Shown: positions 26,100 through 35,204 of the stretch, piece by piece
How positions within the stretch are numbered: the first letter of the stretch is position 1
How the letters are laid out: every line of letters starts with the position of its first letter
Assembly (NCBI GenBank): GCA_947447355.1
Contig: CANFJF010000011.1
Location: 1 to 64,000 of the forward strand
Source of the DNA: Comamonadaceae bacterium
GTDB lineage: Bacteria; Pseudomonadota; Gammaproteobacteria; Burkholderiales; Burkholderiaceae_C
Reading direction: 5' to 3'
DNA: 64,000 nt
Position numbers and translations under genes: made by a program
The notes under the pieces: generated by a model
Seen by the model: only the letters and a program-made list of their open reading frames with translations
Told to the model about the DNA's origin: nothing
The model's database searches: none

Positions 26100-27974
26100 A
26101 TGACCTACCACCAGATCTTGATTCTTACCATCCTCGGTGCCACAGTGCTGATGTTTTTATGGGGACGCTGGCGACATGACATGGTCGCGGTTGGCGCGCT
26201 GCTGGCTTGTGTGTTGGGCGGGCTGATTGTGCCGTCCGATGCCTTCACTGGTTTTGCCAATCCGGCGGTGATCTCGGTGCTCTGCGTGCTGATCTTGAGT
26301 CGCGGCTTGCAGCTGTCGGGGGCGGTCGATGTCTTGGTCCGTCTGACCCTGCCAAAAAAGGGCGGGCCAACTTTGAGCTTGGCTGCTCTGGTCGGTCTGG
26401 GTGCAGTGCTGTCGGGCTTCATGAACAACGTCGGTGCCATGGCGCTGCTGATGCCTGTGGCCATTCAACTGGCCGGCCGGCTCAAACTGCCGCCCGGTCG
26501 TGTGTTGATGCCGCTGGCCTTCGGCACCATTCTGGGTGGCATGACAACACTGATAGGGACGCCACCAAATCTGATTGTTTCTGGCTTCCGGGCCCAGAGT
26601 GGCGCTGGCAGTTTTGGCATGTTTGACTTCACGCCGGTTGGCTTGGCCGTTGCCGCTGCAGGTGTGGCTTTTGTGGCTGTGGCTTGGCGTTTGGTACCGG
26701 CGCGCAAACAGCAGGGTGCTGGTGACTTTGAAACTGGTGCTTACCGGACCGAAGTCCGTGTGCTGCCCGACAGCAAGGCGGCCGGCATGACGATGAACGA
26801 CCTTGAGATGGCATTGGACGAAGCCGATGCGTTGGTGTTCGGCGTGGTTCGCCATGATCGGCATCTGACCGCGCCGCAAGCCGGCCGGCTGGTGCTGGCG
26901 GGTGACATTTTGATCATTGAGGCTGATGTGGCGACTCTGGGCACTGTGTTATCGGGGCTGGGCCTGGAACTTGAAGAGGCGGTTAAGCCGGATCCAGCGC
27001 TGATGGAGAAAGAACGAGTGGTGGAGGGTGCAGGGAAGAGTGTCGTAAAGAACGACGTAAAGATCGACGCTGAGGCGGATGACAAAGAAGCGAAAGAAGC
27101 CAAGACCCCACCTTCGGACGAGATCGAGTTGATGGAGTTGGCAGTGCTGCCGATGTCGACCATCGCTGGCTTGTCGGCCAGGGACATGCGGCTGCGCATG
27201 CGTTACGGATTGAACTTGCTGGCCGTGTCGCGCGAAGGCACGCGCTCAAAAGCCAGGCTGAGCAGCTTGACGATACAGCCCGGCGATCTGCTGCTGATGC
27301 AGGGCTCCAGCGAGGCGCTGGCCGAATTTTCGGCCGACTCCGGCTGCGTGCCACTGGCCGAGCGTGAGTTGCACATGCCCAACAGCAAAAAGGCGGTGAT
27401 GGCCAGCGCGATCATGGCGCTGTCCGTCGGCGCTGCTGCGCTTGGCCTCTTGCCGGCTGCGATTTCTTTTGCCCTCGGCGTGCTCGCCACGATGGTGCTG
27501 CGAACCGTCCCGCTGCGGGCTGTCTATGACGCGATCGATTGGCCGGTCGTGGTGCTGCTGGGAGCGCTGATTCCGGTGGCCGGTGCGATGGAGACGACCG
27601 GCACAGCCGATTTGATCGCCCGCTTTTTGCTCGACAGCGTTGCCCAAGGCAATGCAGTGATTGGGCTGGTGCTGATTTTGGTGGTCACGATGTGTCTGTC
27701 AGACCTGATGAACAACGCGGCCACTGCAGCTGTGATGTGTCCGATAGCGATTGGCACCGCCAGCGCGTTAGGGGTTCATGTTGACCCCTTTTTGATGGCG
27801 GTGGCGATCGGCGCGTCATGCGCTTTCTTGACGCCGATCGGTCATCAGAACAATACTTTGATCCTCGGGCCCGGCGGTTTTCGGTTCGCTGACTACTGGC
27901 GTCTTGGGTTGCCCCTGGAACTGCTGGTGATCGCCGTCAGTGTTCCGATGCTACTGTGGGTCTGGCCGCTTTGA
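26100..27974 (+). CDS. SLC13/DASS-type permease with two cytoplasmic TrkA-C domains
   Basis: 624-residue inner-membrane carrier of the SLC13-like family (dicarboxylate, sulfate or other anion transport). N-terminal helices with two re-entrant family signatures: GFMNNVGAMALLMPVAIQLA and, in the C-terminal half, LSDLMNNAATAAVMCPIAIG, each followed by a GTPPNLIV or TPIGHQNN segment. Between the halves are two TrkA-C (RCK_C) regulatory domains joined by a highly charged linker (roughly residues 295-345). The ligand cannot be assigned. It stands alone, after a terminator and before a hairpin. Confidence 0.88.
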   Translation: MTYHQILILTILGATVLMFLWGRWRHDMVAVGALLACVLGGLIVPSDAFTGFANPAVISVLCVLILSRGLQLSGAVDVLVRLTLPKKGGPTLSLAALVGLGAVLSGFMNNVGAMALLMPVAIQLAGRLKLPPGRVLMPLAFGTILGGMTTLIGTPPNLIVSGFRAQSGAGSFGMFDFTPVGLAVAAAGVAFVAVAWRLVPARKQQGAGDFETGAYRTEVRVLPDSKAAGMTMNDLEMALDEADALVFGVVRHDRHLTAPQAGRLVLAGDILIIEADVATLGTVLSGLGLELEEAVKPDPALMEKERVVEGAGKSVVKNDVKIDAEADDKEAKEAKTPPSDEIELMELAVLPMSTIAGLSARDMRLRMRYGLNLLAVSREGTRSKARLSSLTIQPGDLLLMQGSSEALAEFSADSGCVPLAERELHMPNSKKAVMASAIMALSVGAAALGLLPAAISFALGVLATMVLRTVPLRAVYDAIDWPVVVLLGALIPVAGAMETTGTADLIARFLLDSVAQGNAVIGLVLILVVTMCLSDLMNNAATAAVMCPIAIGTASALGVHVDPFLMAVAIGASCAFLTPIGHQNNTLILGPGGFRFADYWRLGLPLELLVIAVSVPMLLWVWPL

Positions 27975-27995
27975 GGGCTGCGACAAACGGGAGTG

Positions 27996-28027
27996 CACGG
28001 GGCTCAACGCGATGGTTGAGCCCCGTG
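27996..28027. terminator. Hairpin between convergent genes
   Basis: 13-bp perfect stem (CACGGGGCTCAAC / GTTGAGCCCCGTG) with a 6-nt loop, placed between the stops of the SLC13 permease and the convergent secreted protein gene. There is no long T run, so it may act as a bidirectional but weak terminator or as a message-stabilising hairpin. Confidence 0.7.
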
Positions 28028-28038
28028 TGAGCATCAGT

Positions 28039-28374
28039 TTACTTGCCGGTTTTCGGTGGACGACCACCGCTCTTGACGCATTCATCCATGGTTTTGAACG
28101 CAGTGAAGTTCGTGGTTTGCTTGTAACTGGCGCTGGTTTTGTCGTGGCAGATGCTGGTCTTTGATTTTTTGACGGCGGGCTCGTCGCCCGCTTTCGCTGT
28201 AGCTGCCGCAGGAGCCGCCGCAGTTGGAACTGCGGGCGTTGCTGCAGCAGGCTTTGCAGGTGTTGCCGGGGCTGTGGCGGCCGTTGGCGCCGTCTTCGGT
28301 GCAGGAGTGGTCTGTGCAGATGCCACAAACCCAGCTGTTGCAAGCAGCGCAAAAATCAGAGTGTTCTTCAACAT
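28039..28374 (-). CDS. Exported Ala/Pro-rich protein with C-terminal two-cysteine motif
   Basis: 111 residues from the ATG at 28374 (an upstream ATG at 28407 adds 11 residues without a signal-like start). Signal peptide MLKNTLIFALLATAGFVASAQ, then a low-complexity linker rich in alanine, proline and threonine (about residues 20-62), then a compact domain with the motif ICHDKTSASYKQTTNF and MDECVKSGGRPPK. The CH...F..F....C...GGR.P pattern recurs in small proteobacterial exported proteins, often beside or fused to nucleases, but has no assigned role. It lies directly downstream of the secreted nuclease gene on the same strand. Confidence 0.7.
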   Translation of the reverse strand: MLKNTLIFALLATAGFVASAQTTPAPKTAPTAATAPATPAKPAAATPAVPTAAAPAAATAKAGDEPAVKKSKTSICHDKTSASYKQTTNFTAFKTMDECVKSGGRPPKTGK

Positions 28375-28458
28375 GTGTGTCTTCCAAAAGCATGGCAAAA
28401 GGGCCACGTTGATTTAACGCTGCCAATCCCATTTGGGTTGACGCGCGCTTTTCCGGGG

Positions 28459-29235
28459 TCATGGGCGCTGAGTCGGGATGTCAGTTTCTTTGATGCTTGG
28501 CAAAAATGAAATGCCTGTTCTTTTCACGAGTTCTGCATAGCTGATGGGGGCTGAAGCTTGCGTTGCGTTCGCATTTTCATGCCAGTAGGCCCAGGCTTTG
28601 TTCTTCTGCTCGTCATAGACCAGCTTGAACAGGTACTTGGGAACGCGAACCTGTCCCGGGCCAATGCCGGGACTTAAGGCGATGCTGGGCACATACACCG
28701 GGCCCGTGATGACGTACACATCGCCCGTCGCACGGGACGCATATTTTCGTGTCGTTGCCTCGACGGTTTTGGCCCAGACGCCGCGGTTATGTTCAGGCGC
28801 TTGGGGCACCATATTGGCCAGCGAAAAACTTTGCGCCATGGCCTGGGCTGTTGGCATGTCACCCGCAGGCGCCATGTGACCGCGATCGTATCCGTTGCCT
28901 TTGTAGTCCTCTAGCGTGGCTCGCTCGGCAGACCGGAGTCGTGCATCCGCAAAAAACCGATTGGTTCGCTTTTCATGCGTCTCGGCGATGGATGCTTTGT
29001 TGAGTTTCTCAGCGACGAACACCGGCGTTTTGCTTTCCCCTGAATGCAAGATAGCAAAAGCGTCGTAGCAAAGTGCACGTTGCGTTGGGCGCTTCTCAAC
29101 GAGGGGCGCGGTTCGGTGTGCAAAAAACTGCGGACAGGCGGCGAAGTCTTCAGCCGCATGGCTCTGCGTGGCTGTTCCGAAGGCCAAGAGGTAAGCGAGG
29201 GGCGAAACTGCTGCCGAGGGTGGTAAAAATCGCAT
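28459..29235 (-). CDS. Secreted DNA/RNA non-specific endonuclease (NUC1 family)
   Basis: Sugar-nonspecific beta-beta-alpha-metal nuclease exported to the periplasm or medium. 258 residues from ATG 29235, with a signal peptide (cleavage near SHA-AED). The catalytic DRGHMAPAGD motif has His at about residue 120, followed by the metal-binding Asn region (SLANMVPQAPEHNRGVW). These positions are intact, so it is probably active. Upstream is about 150 nt of divergent promoter space. A small exported two-cysteine protein follows. Confidence 0.9.
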   Translation of the reverse strand: MRFLPPSAAVSPLAYLLAFGTATQSHAAEDFAACPQFFAHRTAPLVEKRPTQRALCYDAFAILHSGESKTPVFVAEKLNKASIAETHEKRTNRFFADARLRSAERATLEDYKGNGYDRGHMAPAGDMPTAQAMAQSFSLANMVPQAPEHNRGVWAKTVEATTRKYASRATGDVYVITGPVYVPSIALSPGIGPGQVRVPKYLFKLVYDEQKNKAWAYWHENANATQASAPISYAELVKRTGISFLPSIKETDIPTQRP

Positions 29236-29388
29236 CTGCAATCTGATAAATCATTTTTATGAGTGATTAGATTGTTACTTGCATTTCCCTCGATTTTTGA
29301 GCATTTCACCGACATTTCTTCGGGTGACTGCAGAGAAGAAGTCACCACACCATAATGAAGTCAGAAAAATTTCTTAAAGGATGATGTT

Positions 29389-30087
29389 TTGATCAAGTTC
29401 TACTACAACACAGCCCCCAACCCCGCCAAAGTGGCCTTGTTTCTGGAGGAGTCAGGTCTGGCGTACGAGATCGTGCCGGTTGACACCCGCAAGGGAGAGC
29501 AGCACACAGCTGACTACGCCGCCATCAACCCGAATGCCAAGGTGCCCGCCATTGATGACGAGGGTGTCGTCGTCTTCGACAGCAATGCGATTTTGTTGTA
29601 CCTCGCCGAAAAGACCGGTGAGTTCCTGCCAAAGGACAGCCCCCAAGCGCGGGCGCAGATGTACTCGTGGCTGATGTTCATTGCCACAGGTGTCGGCCCT
29701 TACTCCGGGCAGGCGGTGCATTTTCGGCATTTCGCGCCGGAGCCCAAGGCTTATGCCCTCAATCGATATGACTTTGAAGCCTGGCGCCATTGGGGCATCT
29801 TGGACGCCCATCTTGCCAAGCATCGCTTCATGCTGGGCGATGACTACACCCTCGTCGACATGGCTTTCTGGGGCTGGGCCAGAGCCGTACCATTTGTGCT
29901 GGGTGCCGACGCCTGGGACAAACTGCCCAACGCCAAGCGACTGCTCGATGACATCAATGCACGGCCGGCCGCTAAGCGTGCAGACGCTTTGAAAACGCAA
30001 TATGCCTTCAAGGCGGACATGGATGAAAGCGCACGAAACGCTTTATTTCCACAAAATGTACGCTTGCAAACCACTGAACTGAAATAA
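29389..30087 (+). CDS. Glutathione S-transferase family protein
   Basis: 232-residue soluble GST. The thioredoxin-like N-terminal domain has the cis-proline loop AKVPAIDDEG and the glutathione gamma-glutamyl contact FDSNAILLYLAE; the helical C-terminal domain contains DDYTLVDMAFWGW. The start is a TTG at 29389: the ATG codons at 29381 and 29384 are out of frame and stop immediately, while AAAGGA sits just upstream. Substrate unknown. Next gene is another GST 4 nt after its stop, so they form an operon. Confidence 0.88.
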   Translation: MIKFYYNTAPNPAKVALFLEESGLAYEIVPVDTRKGEQHTADYAAINPNAKVPAIDDEGVVVFDSNAILLYLAEKTGEFLPKDSPQARAQMYSWLMFIATGVGPYSGQAVHFRHFAPEPKAYALNRYDFEAWRHWGILDAHLAKHRFMLGDDYTLVDMAFWGWARAVPFVLGADAWDKLPNAKRLLDDINARPAAKRADALKTQYAFKADMDESARNALFPQNVRLQTTELK

Positions 30088-30091
30088 CCGA

Positions 30092-30970
30092 ATGTCTGAT
30101 TTGAACACCTACACCCCACCCACAGTCTGGACTTTTGACAGCGAAAACGGTGGGAAATTCGCCAATATCAACAGACCGGTGGCGGGGTCGACGCATGAGC
30201 AGGTTCTGCCGCGCGGCAAGCACCCGTTCCAGCTGTATTCATTGGCGACGCCCAACGGGGTCAAGGTCACCGTCATGCTCGAAGAGTTGCTAGCGCTTGG
30301 CTTCAGCGCCGCTGAATACGACGCCTGGCTCATTCGCATTCAGAAGGGCGATCAATTCGGCAGCGGTTTTGTCGATGTCAACCCGAACTCCAAAATTCCG
30401 GCGCTGATGGACTACAGCGGATCAAAGCCGGTGAGAGTGTTTGAGTCCGGGGCGATTTTGATGTACTTGGCGGAGAAGTTTGGCGTGTTGCTGCCGACGG
30501 AGCCGGCCGCGCGCGCGGAGTGTTTGTCTTGGTTGTTTTGGCAGATGGGTAGCGCGCCGTATTTGGGCGGTGGCTTTGGACATTTCTACGCCTATGCACC
30601 GACAAAAATGGAGTACCCCATCAACCGTTTTTCGATGGAGGTCAAGCGGGAGTTGGACGTGCTCAACCGACGACTGGCCGACAGTCGCTATGTGGGCGGG
30701 GACGATTACACCATTGCCGATATCGCTATCTGGCCTTGGTACGGGGGGTTGGTCTTAGGGCAGTTGTACGACGCTGCTGAATTTTTGCAGGTGCAGGAAT
30801 ACACGCATGTGGTTCGCTGGGCTAACGAGATTGCCAAGCGTCCCGCCGTGATTCGTGGCCGCATGGTCAATCGGGTGATGGGACCTCTGGAATCGCAACT
30901 GCATGAACGTCACGACGCCAGCGACTTTGACACGCAAACGCAAGACAAGCTGGTGCCTGCATCCCCGTAA
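30092..30970 (+). CDS. YghU-like glutathione S-transferase/disulfide-bond oxidoreductase
   Basis: 292 residues, longer than ordinary GSTs because of an N-terminal extension of about 45 residues (including TPPTVWTFDSENGGKFANIN and RGKHPFQLYS), which is the YghU/YfcG type. GSH-binding loop NSKIPALMDY with FESGAILMYLAEKFG; helical domain with GGDDYTIADIAIWPW. In E. coli YghU has disulfide-bond reductase activity with glutathione. Located 4 nt after the preceding GST gene; no ribosome site stronger than ATAACCGA. Confidence 0.88.
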   Translation: MSDLNTYTPPTVWTFDSENGGKFANINRPVAGSTHEQVLPRGKHPFQLYSLATPNGVKVTVMLEELLALGFSAAEYDAWLIRIQKGDQFGSGFVDVNPNSKIPALMDYSGSKPVRVFESGAILMYLAEKFGVLLPTEPAARAECLSWLFWQMGSAPYLGGGFGHFYAYAPTKMEYPINRFSMEVKRELDVLNRRLADSRYVGGDDYTIADIAIWPWYGGLVLGQLYDAAEFLQVQEYTHVVRWANEIAKRPAVIRGRMVNRVMGPLESQLHERHDASDFDTQTQDKLVPASP

Positions 30971-31104
30971 GGGCGTAAAAATGTGTTTTTCATTTGGTTG
31001 ATTGACCTGAGTTCAGTTGAATGTTTGAATCCAAGGGTTGTTTTCTTCCCTGCGATTTGTGATATTTTTCTGAACTCTATTTAGATACTTAAACGTATCC
31101 AATC

Positions 31105-32085
31105 ATGATGAAAAAAAGCGCTCAATTCCTTCGTTCCGTCGGATTTTTTGTGTCGGTGGCAGTCTGTGCTTTATCCACAGTTGGCGCTCAAACATTTCCG
31201 GCACGTCCCATCACCATCGTGGTGCCGTTCCCTCCGGGCGGGCCCACCGATAGCAGTGCTCGGCTGGTCGGGAAGTCCTTGGGCAGCATCCTCAAACAGG
31301 CTGTTGTCATTGAGAACAGGCCGGGTGCCGGTGGTACCACGGGTTCGACCTATGTGGCGCGTGGAACCGCAGACGGCTACACGCTTCTTTGGGGCAGTAC
31401 GAGCAGCCTTGGCGTCGCACCCACGCTATATCCGAAACTTGGCTACGCACCGCTGACGTCATTTGCCCCTCTGGGCATGGTTGCACGCAGCCCGATTATT
31501 TTGGCCGGTCGCGGTGATATGGCCGCCAACACGCTCAAGGAATTTATCGCTTTGAGCCGTGAGAAAAAACTGTCTTACGGTTCTGCCGGTAGCGGCTCCA
31601 TCAACCATCTTGTGGGTGAATGGTTTAAGAATGAAGCGAACGTCGACATGCTCCACGTTCCCTACAAGGGCGGCCTGCCTGCGTTGAATGATCTGCTGGG
31701 CGGCCAGATCGACATGGTGTTCGAAACCATCCCAACGGTCAGTCCCTTCCTGAAATCTGAACGTCTCAAGGTATTGGCCACTGCGGGGCGGTCCCGGTCT
31801 GCGTTGCTGCCCAACGTTCCGACTGTCAGGGAGGTCATCGGCGGTAACTTCGAAGCCTATTCGTGGGTCGGTTTGGTGGCACCCGCCAACACACCGCCAG
31901 AAACTTTGAAAATATTGTCAGACGCTATGCGGACCGCTGAAAACGACCCATTGCTGCAAGCTGAAATCGCCGCGACCGGGCTGGAGCCGGTGAAAAGCTC
32001 GCCTGAAAAATTCAGACAAGACATTGAGTCCGAACTCGCCAAATGGACGCGCTTGGTGCTCAAGGTCAAGCCAACAGTGGACTGA
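31105..32085 (+). CDS. Bug/TctC-family periplasmic receptor
   Basis: 326 residues (start at either of two adjacent ATG codons). Sec signal peptide ending near VGAQT, then the family pocket motifs VVPFPPGGPTDSSARL, ENRPGAGGTTG and AYSWVGLVAPANTPPE. First gene of the FAD hydroxylase-VOC-fumarylacetoacetase cluster and so a candidate receptor for its aromatic substrate. A promoter region of about 130 nt precedes it. Confidence 0.9.
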   Translation: MMKKSAQFLRSVGFFVSVAVCALSTVGAQTFPARPITIVVPFPPGGPTDSSARLVGKSLGSILKQAVVIENRPGAGGTTGSTYVARGTADGYTLLWGSTSSLGVAPTLYPKLGYAPLTSFAPLGMVARSPIILAGRGDMAANTLKEFIALSREKKLSYGSAGSGSINHLVGEWFKNEANVDMLHVPYKGGLPALNDLLGGQIDMVFETIPTVSPFLKSERLKVLATAGRSRSALLPNVPTVREVIGGNFEAYSWVGLVAPANTPPETLKILSDAMRTAENDPLLQAEIAATGLEPVKSSPEKFRQDIESELAKWTRLVLKVKPTVD

Positions 32086-32125
32086 AGTTCTCGGTTTTCA
32101 AGCAACTAGCAAGCAGCAGAATCAC

Positions 32126-33313
32126 ATGAAAATAACCATCATTGGCGCCGGTTTGGGTGGCCTCGCAGCGGGGTTGGCGCTTCTTAAAAAAGGCTTTGAC
32201 GTCACTATTTTGGAGCAGGCGGCAGAACTCAAAGAGATCGGTGCTGGCGTACAACTGGGCCCCAATGCGACGGGCGTGCTTTTTCGATTGGGGCTTGGCG
32301 ATGCACTTGAAAAAATTGCTTCGGAGCCGATTGGCAAACGTGTTCGGCTCTGGAATACCGGCCAGATATGGCCTTTGTTTGATCTCGGTAGCGTTTCACG
32401 CGAGGCCTATGGTTATCCGTACTTGACGGTGCATCGTGCCGATCTGCTTCAAGTGCTTGCCGATGGCGTTCGCCGCTTAAAGAGCGATGCGATTCGCTTG
32501 GGCATCAAGGTCTGCGGTCTGACGCAACATGAGCGCGGCGTCACCATTCGAACAAGCTCTGGTGCAGTCATTGAATCCGATTTGGTCGTGGGCGCGGATG
32601 GTGTTCATTCCAAAGTCAGAGAGGCGCTCTTCGGACTGGATGCGCCGCGTTACTCGGGTGTGATGGCCTGGCGCGGGGTGATTGAGGCGTCTGCGTTGCC
32701 AGCGCACATGCGCGAGCTCTATGGCTCAAACTGGGTCGGCCCCGGCGCGCATGTGGTGCAGTACCCGCTGCGCAATGGCGAGCTCGTCAATTTCGTGGGG
32801 GCTGTAGAGGCCAATCGTTGGGATGTCGAGTCATGGTCGGAGAAGGGCTCGCACGACGAGTGTCTGAATGACTTCAAGGGTTGGCATGAAGAAGTGCAGA
32901 CCCTTATTAAAGCCATCAAAATTCCCTACAAATGGGTATTGATGGTGCGCGATCCGATGCCCCAATGGAGCCAAGGCCGGGTGACCCTCCTTGGGGATGC
33001 CTGCCATCCGACCTTGCCATTTCTTGCGCAGGGGGCGGCCATGGCCATTGAGGATGGTTACATTCTGGCGCGCGCCCTTGAGAAGTATTCGCATGCTCCG
33101 ACTGTCGCTTTCGAGCGTTATGAAGAGGCCCGCCAAGAGCGGACTGCGCGTGTTGTCGTGGGTTCTGCTGCCAATACCAAGCGGTTCCACAACCCCGCAT
33201 TGGCGCATGCAGAGGGGGCGGCGGATTACGTGAGTCGCGAGTGGAATGAAGCGCGCGTCAAGGAGCGTTATGAATGGCTGTTCAACTACGACATTGACGC
33301 GGTTGAACTCTGA
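32126..33313 (+). CDS. FAD-dependent aromatic hydroxylase (3-hydroxybenzoate 6-hydroxylase / salicylate hydroxylase family)
   Basis: Single-component class A flavoprotein monooxygenase that hydroxylates an aromatic acid with NAD(P)H and oxygen. 395 residues from ATG 32126. Dinucleotide motif ITIIGAGLGGLAAGLAL, the DG motif VVGADGVHSKVR, and the GD motif LLGDACHPTLPFLAQGAAMAIED. The best family match is 3-hydroxybenzoate 6-hydroxylase (product gentisate), but 4-hydroxybenzoate- or salicylate-type reactions cannot be excluded. Followed 2 nt later by a VOC gene and then fumarylacetoacetase, implying a para-hydroquinone ring-cleavage route. Confidence 0.85.
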   Translation: MKITIIGAGLGGLAAGLALLKKGFDVTILEQAAELKEIGAGVQLGPNATGVLFRLGLGDALEKIASEPIGKRVRLWNTGQIWPLFDLGSVSREAYGYPYLTVHRADLLQVLADGVRRLKSDAIRLGIKVCGLTQHERGVTIRTSSGAVIESDLVVGADGVHSKVREALFGLDAPRYSGVMAWRGVIEASALPAHMRELYGSNWVGPGAHVVQYPLRNGELVNFVGAVEANRWDVESWSEKGSHDECLNDFKGWHEEVQTLIKAIKIPYKWVLMVRDPMPQWSQGRVTLLGDACHPTLPFLAQGAAMAIEDGYILARALEKYSHAPTVAFERYEEARQERTARVVVGSAANTKRFHNPALAHAEGAADYVSREWNEARVKERYEWLFNYDIDAVEL

Positions 33314-33315
33314 CC

Positions 33316-33882
33316 ATGAGCCGCCTGGAACCATCTCAAATGGGTCAAGTATGCAAGCCACCCACGGTATTTGGTTTGCATCATTTCGCTTGGCGCTGCC
33401 GTGATGCTGAAGAAACACGCGCGTTCTATGAAGACTTGCTTGGGTTGCCGCTGATTCACTTGATACGGCTAGACCATGTCCCGAGCACGGGTGAGTATTG
33501 CCCTTATGTGCATTTGTTTTTTGAGATGGCCGATGGTTCCAGCATCGCTTTCTTTGATTTGGGTGATGGGGAAATGGCACAGCCATCGGCCAATACGCCG
33601 GCATGGGTCAACCATATCGCCTTGCGTCTTGGGTCTCTTGACGAACTTGCCGTCATGAAGCTGCGTCTGGAAACGGCCGGCATCGACGTCGTAGGCATCA
33701 CTGACCATCACTTCGTGAAGTCGATTTATTTCTTTGACCCAAACGGGTTTCGTCTTGAATTCACCGTGCCCACCGGAACCAGCGCGCAGCACGAAGGTTT
33801 CAAGGCGAACGCTCGGCAAGCGCTTGATGAATGGACCCGCGAAAAGTTAGCAGCGACTCGCGAGCTCAAGTCTGAGAAATGA
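33316..33882 (+). CDS. VOC-superfamily protein (glyoxalase/dioxygenase fold)
   Basis: 188 residues with one to two vicinal-oxygen-chelate modules: GLHHFAWRCRDAEETRAFYEDLLGL in the N-terminal part, and WVNHIALRL with FFDPNGFRLEFTVP in the second. Candidate metal ligands are His in LHHF, His in NHIAL and Glu in RLEF. Placed between the aromatic hydroxylase and the fumarylacetoacetase, it is a candidate ring-cleavage dioxygenase or isomerase for the pathway, since no homogentisate or gentisate cupin dioxygenase gene is seen in the window. Its stop overlaps the next start (ATGA). Confidence 0.75.
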   Translation: MSRLEPSQMGQVCKPPTVFGLHHFAWRCRDAEETRAFYEDLLGLPLIHLIRLDHVPSTGEYCPYVHLFFEMADGSSIAFFDLGDGEMAQPSANTPAWVNHIALRLGSLDELAVMKLRLETAGIDVVGITDHHFVKSIYFFDPNGFRLEFTVPTGTSAQHEGFKANARQALDEWTREKLAATRELKSEK

Positions 33883-35204
33883 AAAAATTAAATGCAACGC
33901 ATGATCCACTGCGACGGTCATGGGTCGAATCCGCCAACCAGCCAGCTTGCGATTTTCCGATTCAAAATTTGCCCTTGGGGGTGTTCAGTCTCGACGGACA
34001 AAAACGCGCCGGGGTGGCCATCGGCGACAAAATTGTCGATCTGCAGCAAGTGCTGAATGCCAAGCTGCTCGATGGCGATGCCGCAACCGCTATCCGCGCG
34101 ACGGAAGGCGGTCAGTTGAAGGGCCTGATGGCGTTGGGGAATGAGGGTGCATCGGCACTGCGCTCGCAACTGTCCGACTTGTTGCGCAGTGACAGTCCTC
34201 GGCTGTTGCGCGCGCGTGAACTGGAGCACCAGATCCTGCTGCCGATCGATAGCGTGGCCATGGAACTGCCTTGCGAGATTGGTGACTACACCGATTTTTT
34301 GACTTCTCAGCACCACACTGAGCGGCATGGCCGATTCAAAGGTCTGAAAGATCCGCTGCCGCCCGCGTTCAAGTCCTTGCCCGTGGCTTACCACGGACGT
34401 GCGTCCTCACTACGCGTGAGCGGCACAGCGGTGACTCGTCCCAACGGACAGTACAAAGATGCGCAGGGTCAGCTTGTCTTTGGCCCTGCGCCCATGCTGG
34501 ACTTTGAACTCGAGCTCGCCGCCTTCGTGGCCCGCGGCAATACCTTGAGCGAACCCATCCCCATCCGCGCGGTGCAGGACTATATTTTTGGCTACTGCCT
34601 TCTCAATGATTGGTCAGCCAAAAGCATCCAGTGGTGGGAGCAGGTACTCGGTCCTTTCTTGGGTAAAAGTTTCATCTCTTCCATTTCTCCGTGGATCGTG
34701 ACGTCCGAAGCCTTGCTGCCGTTTCGCCTCCCTGCACCGCTTCGTCCGGTAGGTGACCCCGCGCCTTTGCCTTATCTGCAAGGCGATGAGGATCAGCGCG
34801 AAGGCGGTATTGACATTGAACTCGAAGCCTGGATGTCAACGTCAACGCAACGCCATGAACAGCGTCCGCCAGTGCGCATCACTCAAACACATTTGCAAAA
34901 TCTCTACTGGACTTTCGGTCAGATGTTGACCCATCACGCCAGTAATGGCTGCAATCTGCGCGCCGGTGACTTGATTGGCAGTGGCACCATTTCTGGTCCT
35001 GACGATATGACGCGAGCCTGCATCACCGAGTTGACTAATGCGGGTGCCGACCCACTTCCATTAGGGGGCAATGAATGTCGTCTTGCGCTTGAAGATGGCG
35101 ACGAAATAATTCTCAAGGCCCGCGCAACACGCGAGGGCGCTGTCTCCATCGGATTTGGCGAGTGCCGCGGTCGAATTTTTCCTGCAAAGAATTGGCCTGT
35201 CTAA
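33879..35204 (+). CDS. fahA: Fumarylacetoacetase
   Basis: Hydrolyses 4-fumarylacetoacetate to fumarate and acetoacetate, the last step of the homogentisate route. 441 residues, typical of the full-length enzyme: N-terminal SH3-like domain (LPLGVFSLDGQKRAGVAIGD), then the metal and catalytic segment DYTDFLTSQHHTERHG (about 136-151; Asp and His as in mouse FAH), LDFELELAAFV, and GSGTISGPDDMTRACITEL. The coupling to a VOC gene and a hydroxylase, rather than to hmgA, is unusual, so the real substrate may be a related dioxo acid. Confidence 0.9.
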   Translation: MKKLNATHDPLRRSWVESANQPACDFPIQNLPLGVFSLDGQKRAGVAIGDKIVDLQQVLNAKLLDGDAATAIRATEGGQLKGLMALGNEGASALRSQLSDLLRSDSPRLLRARELEHQILLPIDSVAMELPCEIGDYTDFLTSQHHTERHGRFKGLKDPLPPAFKSLPVAYHGRASSLRVSGTAVTRPNGQYKDAQGQLVFGPAPMLDFELELAAFVARGNTLSEPIPIRAVQDYIFGYCLLNDWSAKSIQWWEQVLGPFLGKSFISSISPWIVTSEALLPFRLPAPLRPVGDPAPLPYLQGDEDQREGGIDIELEAWMSTSTQRHEQRPPVRITQTHLQNLYWTFGQMLTHHASNGCNLRAGDLIGSGTISGPDDMTRACITELTNAGADPLPLGGNECRLALEDGDEIILKARATREGAVSIGFGECRGRIFPAKNWPV

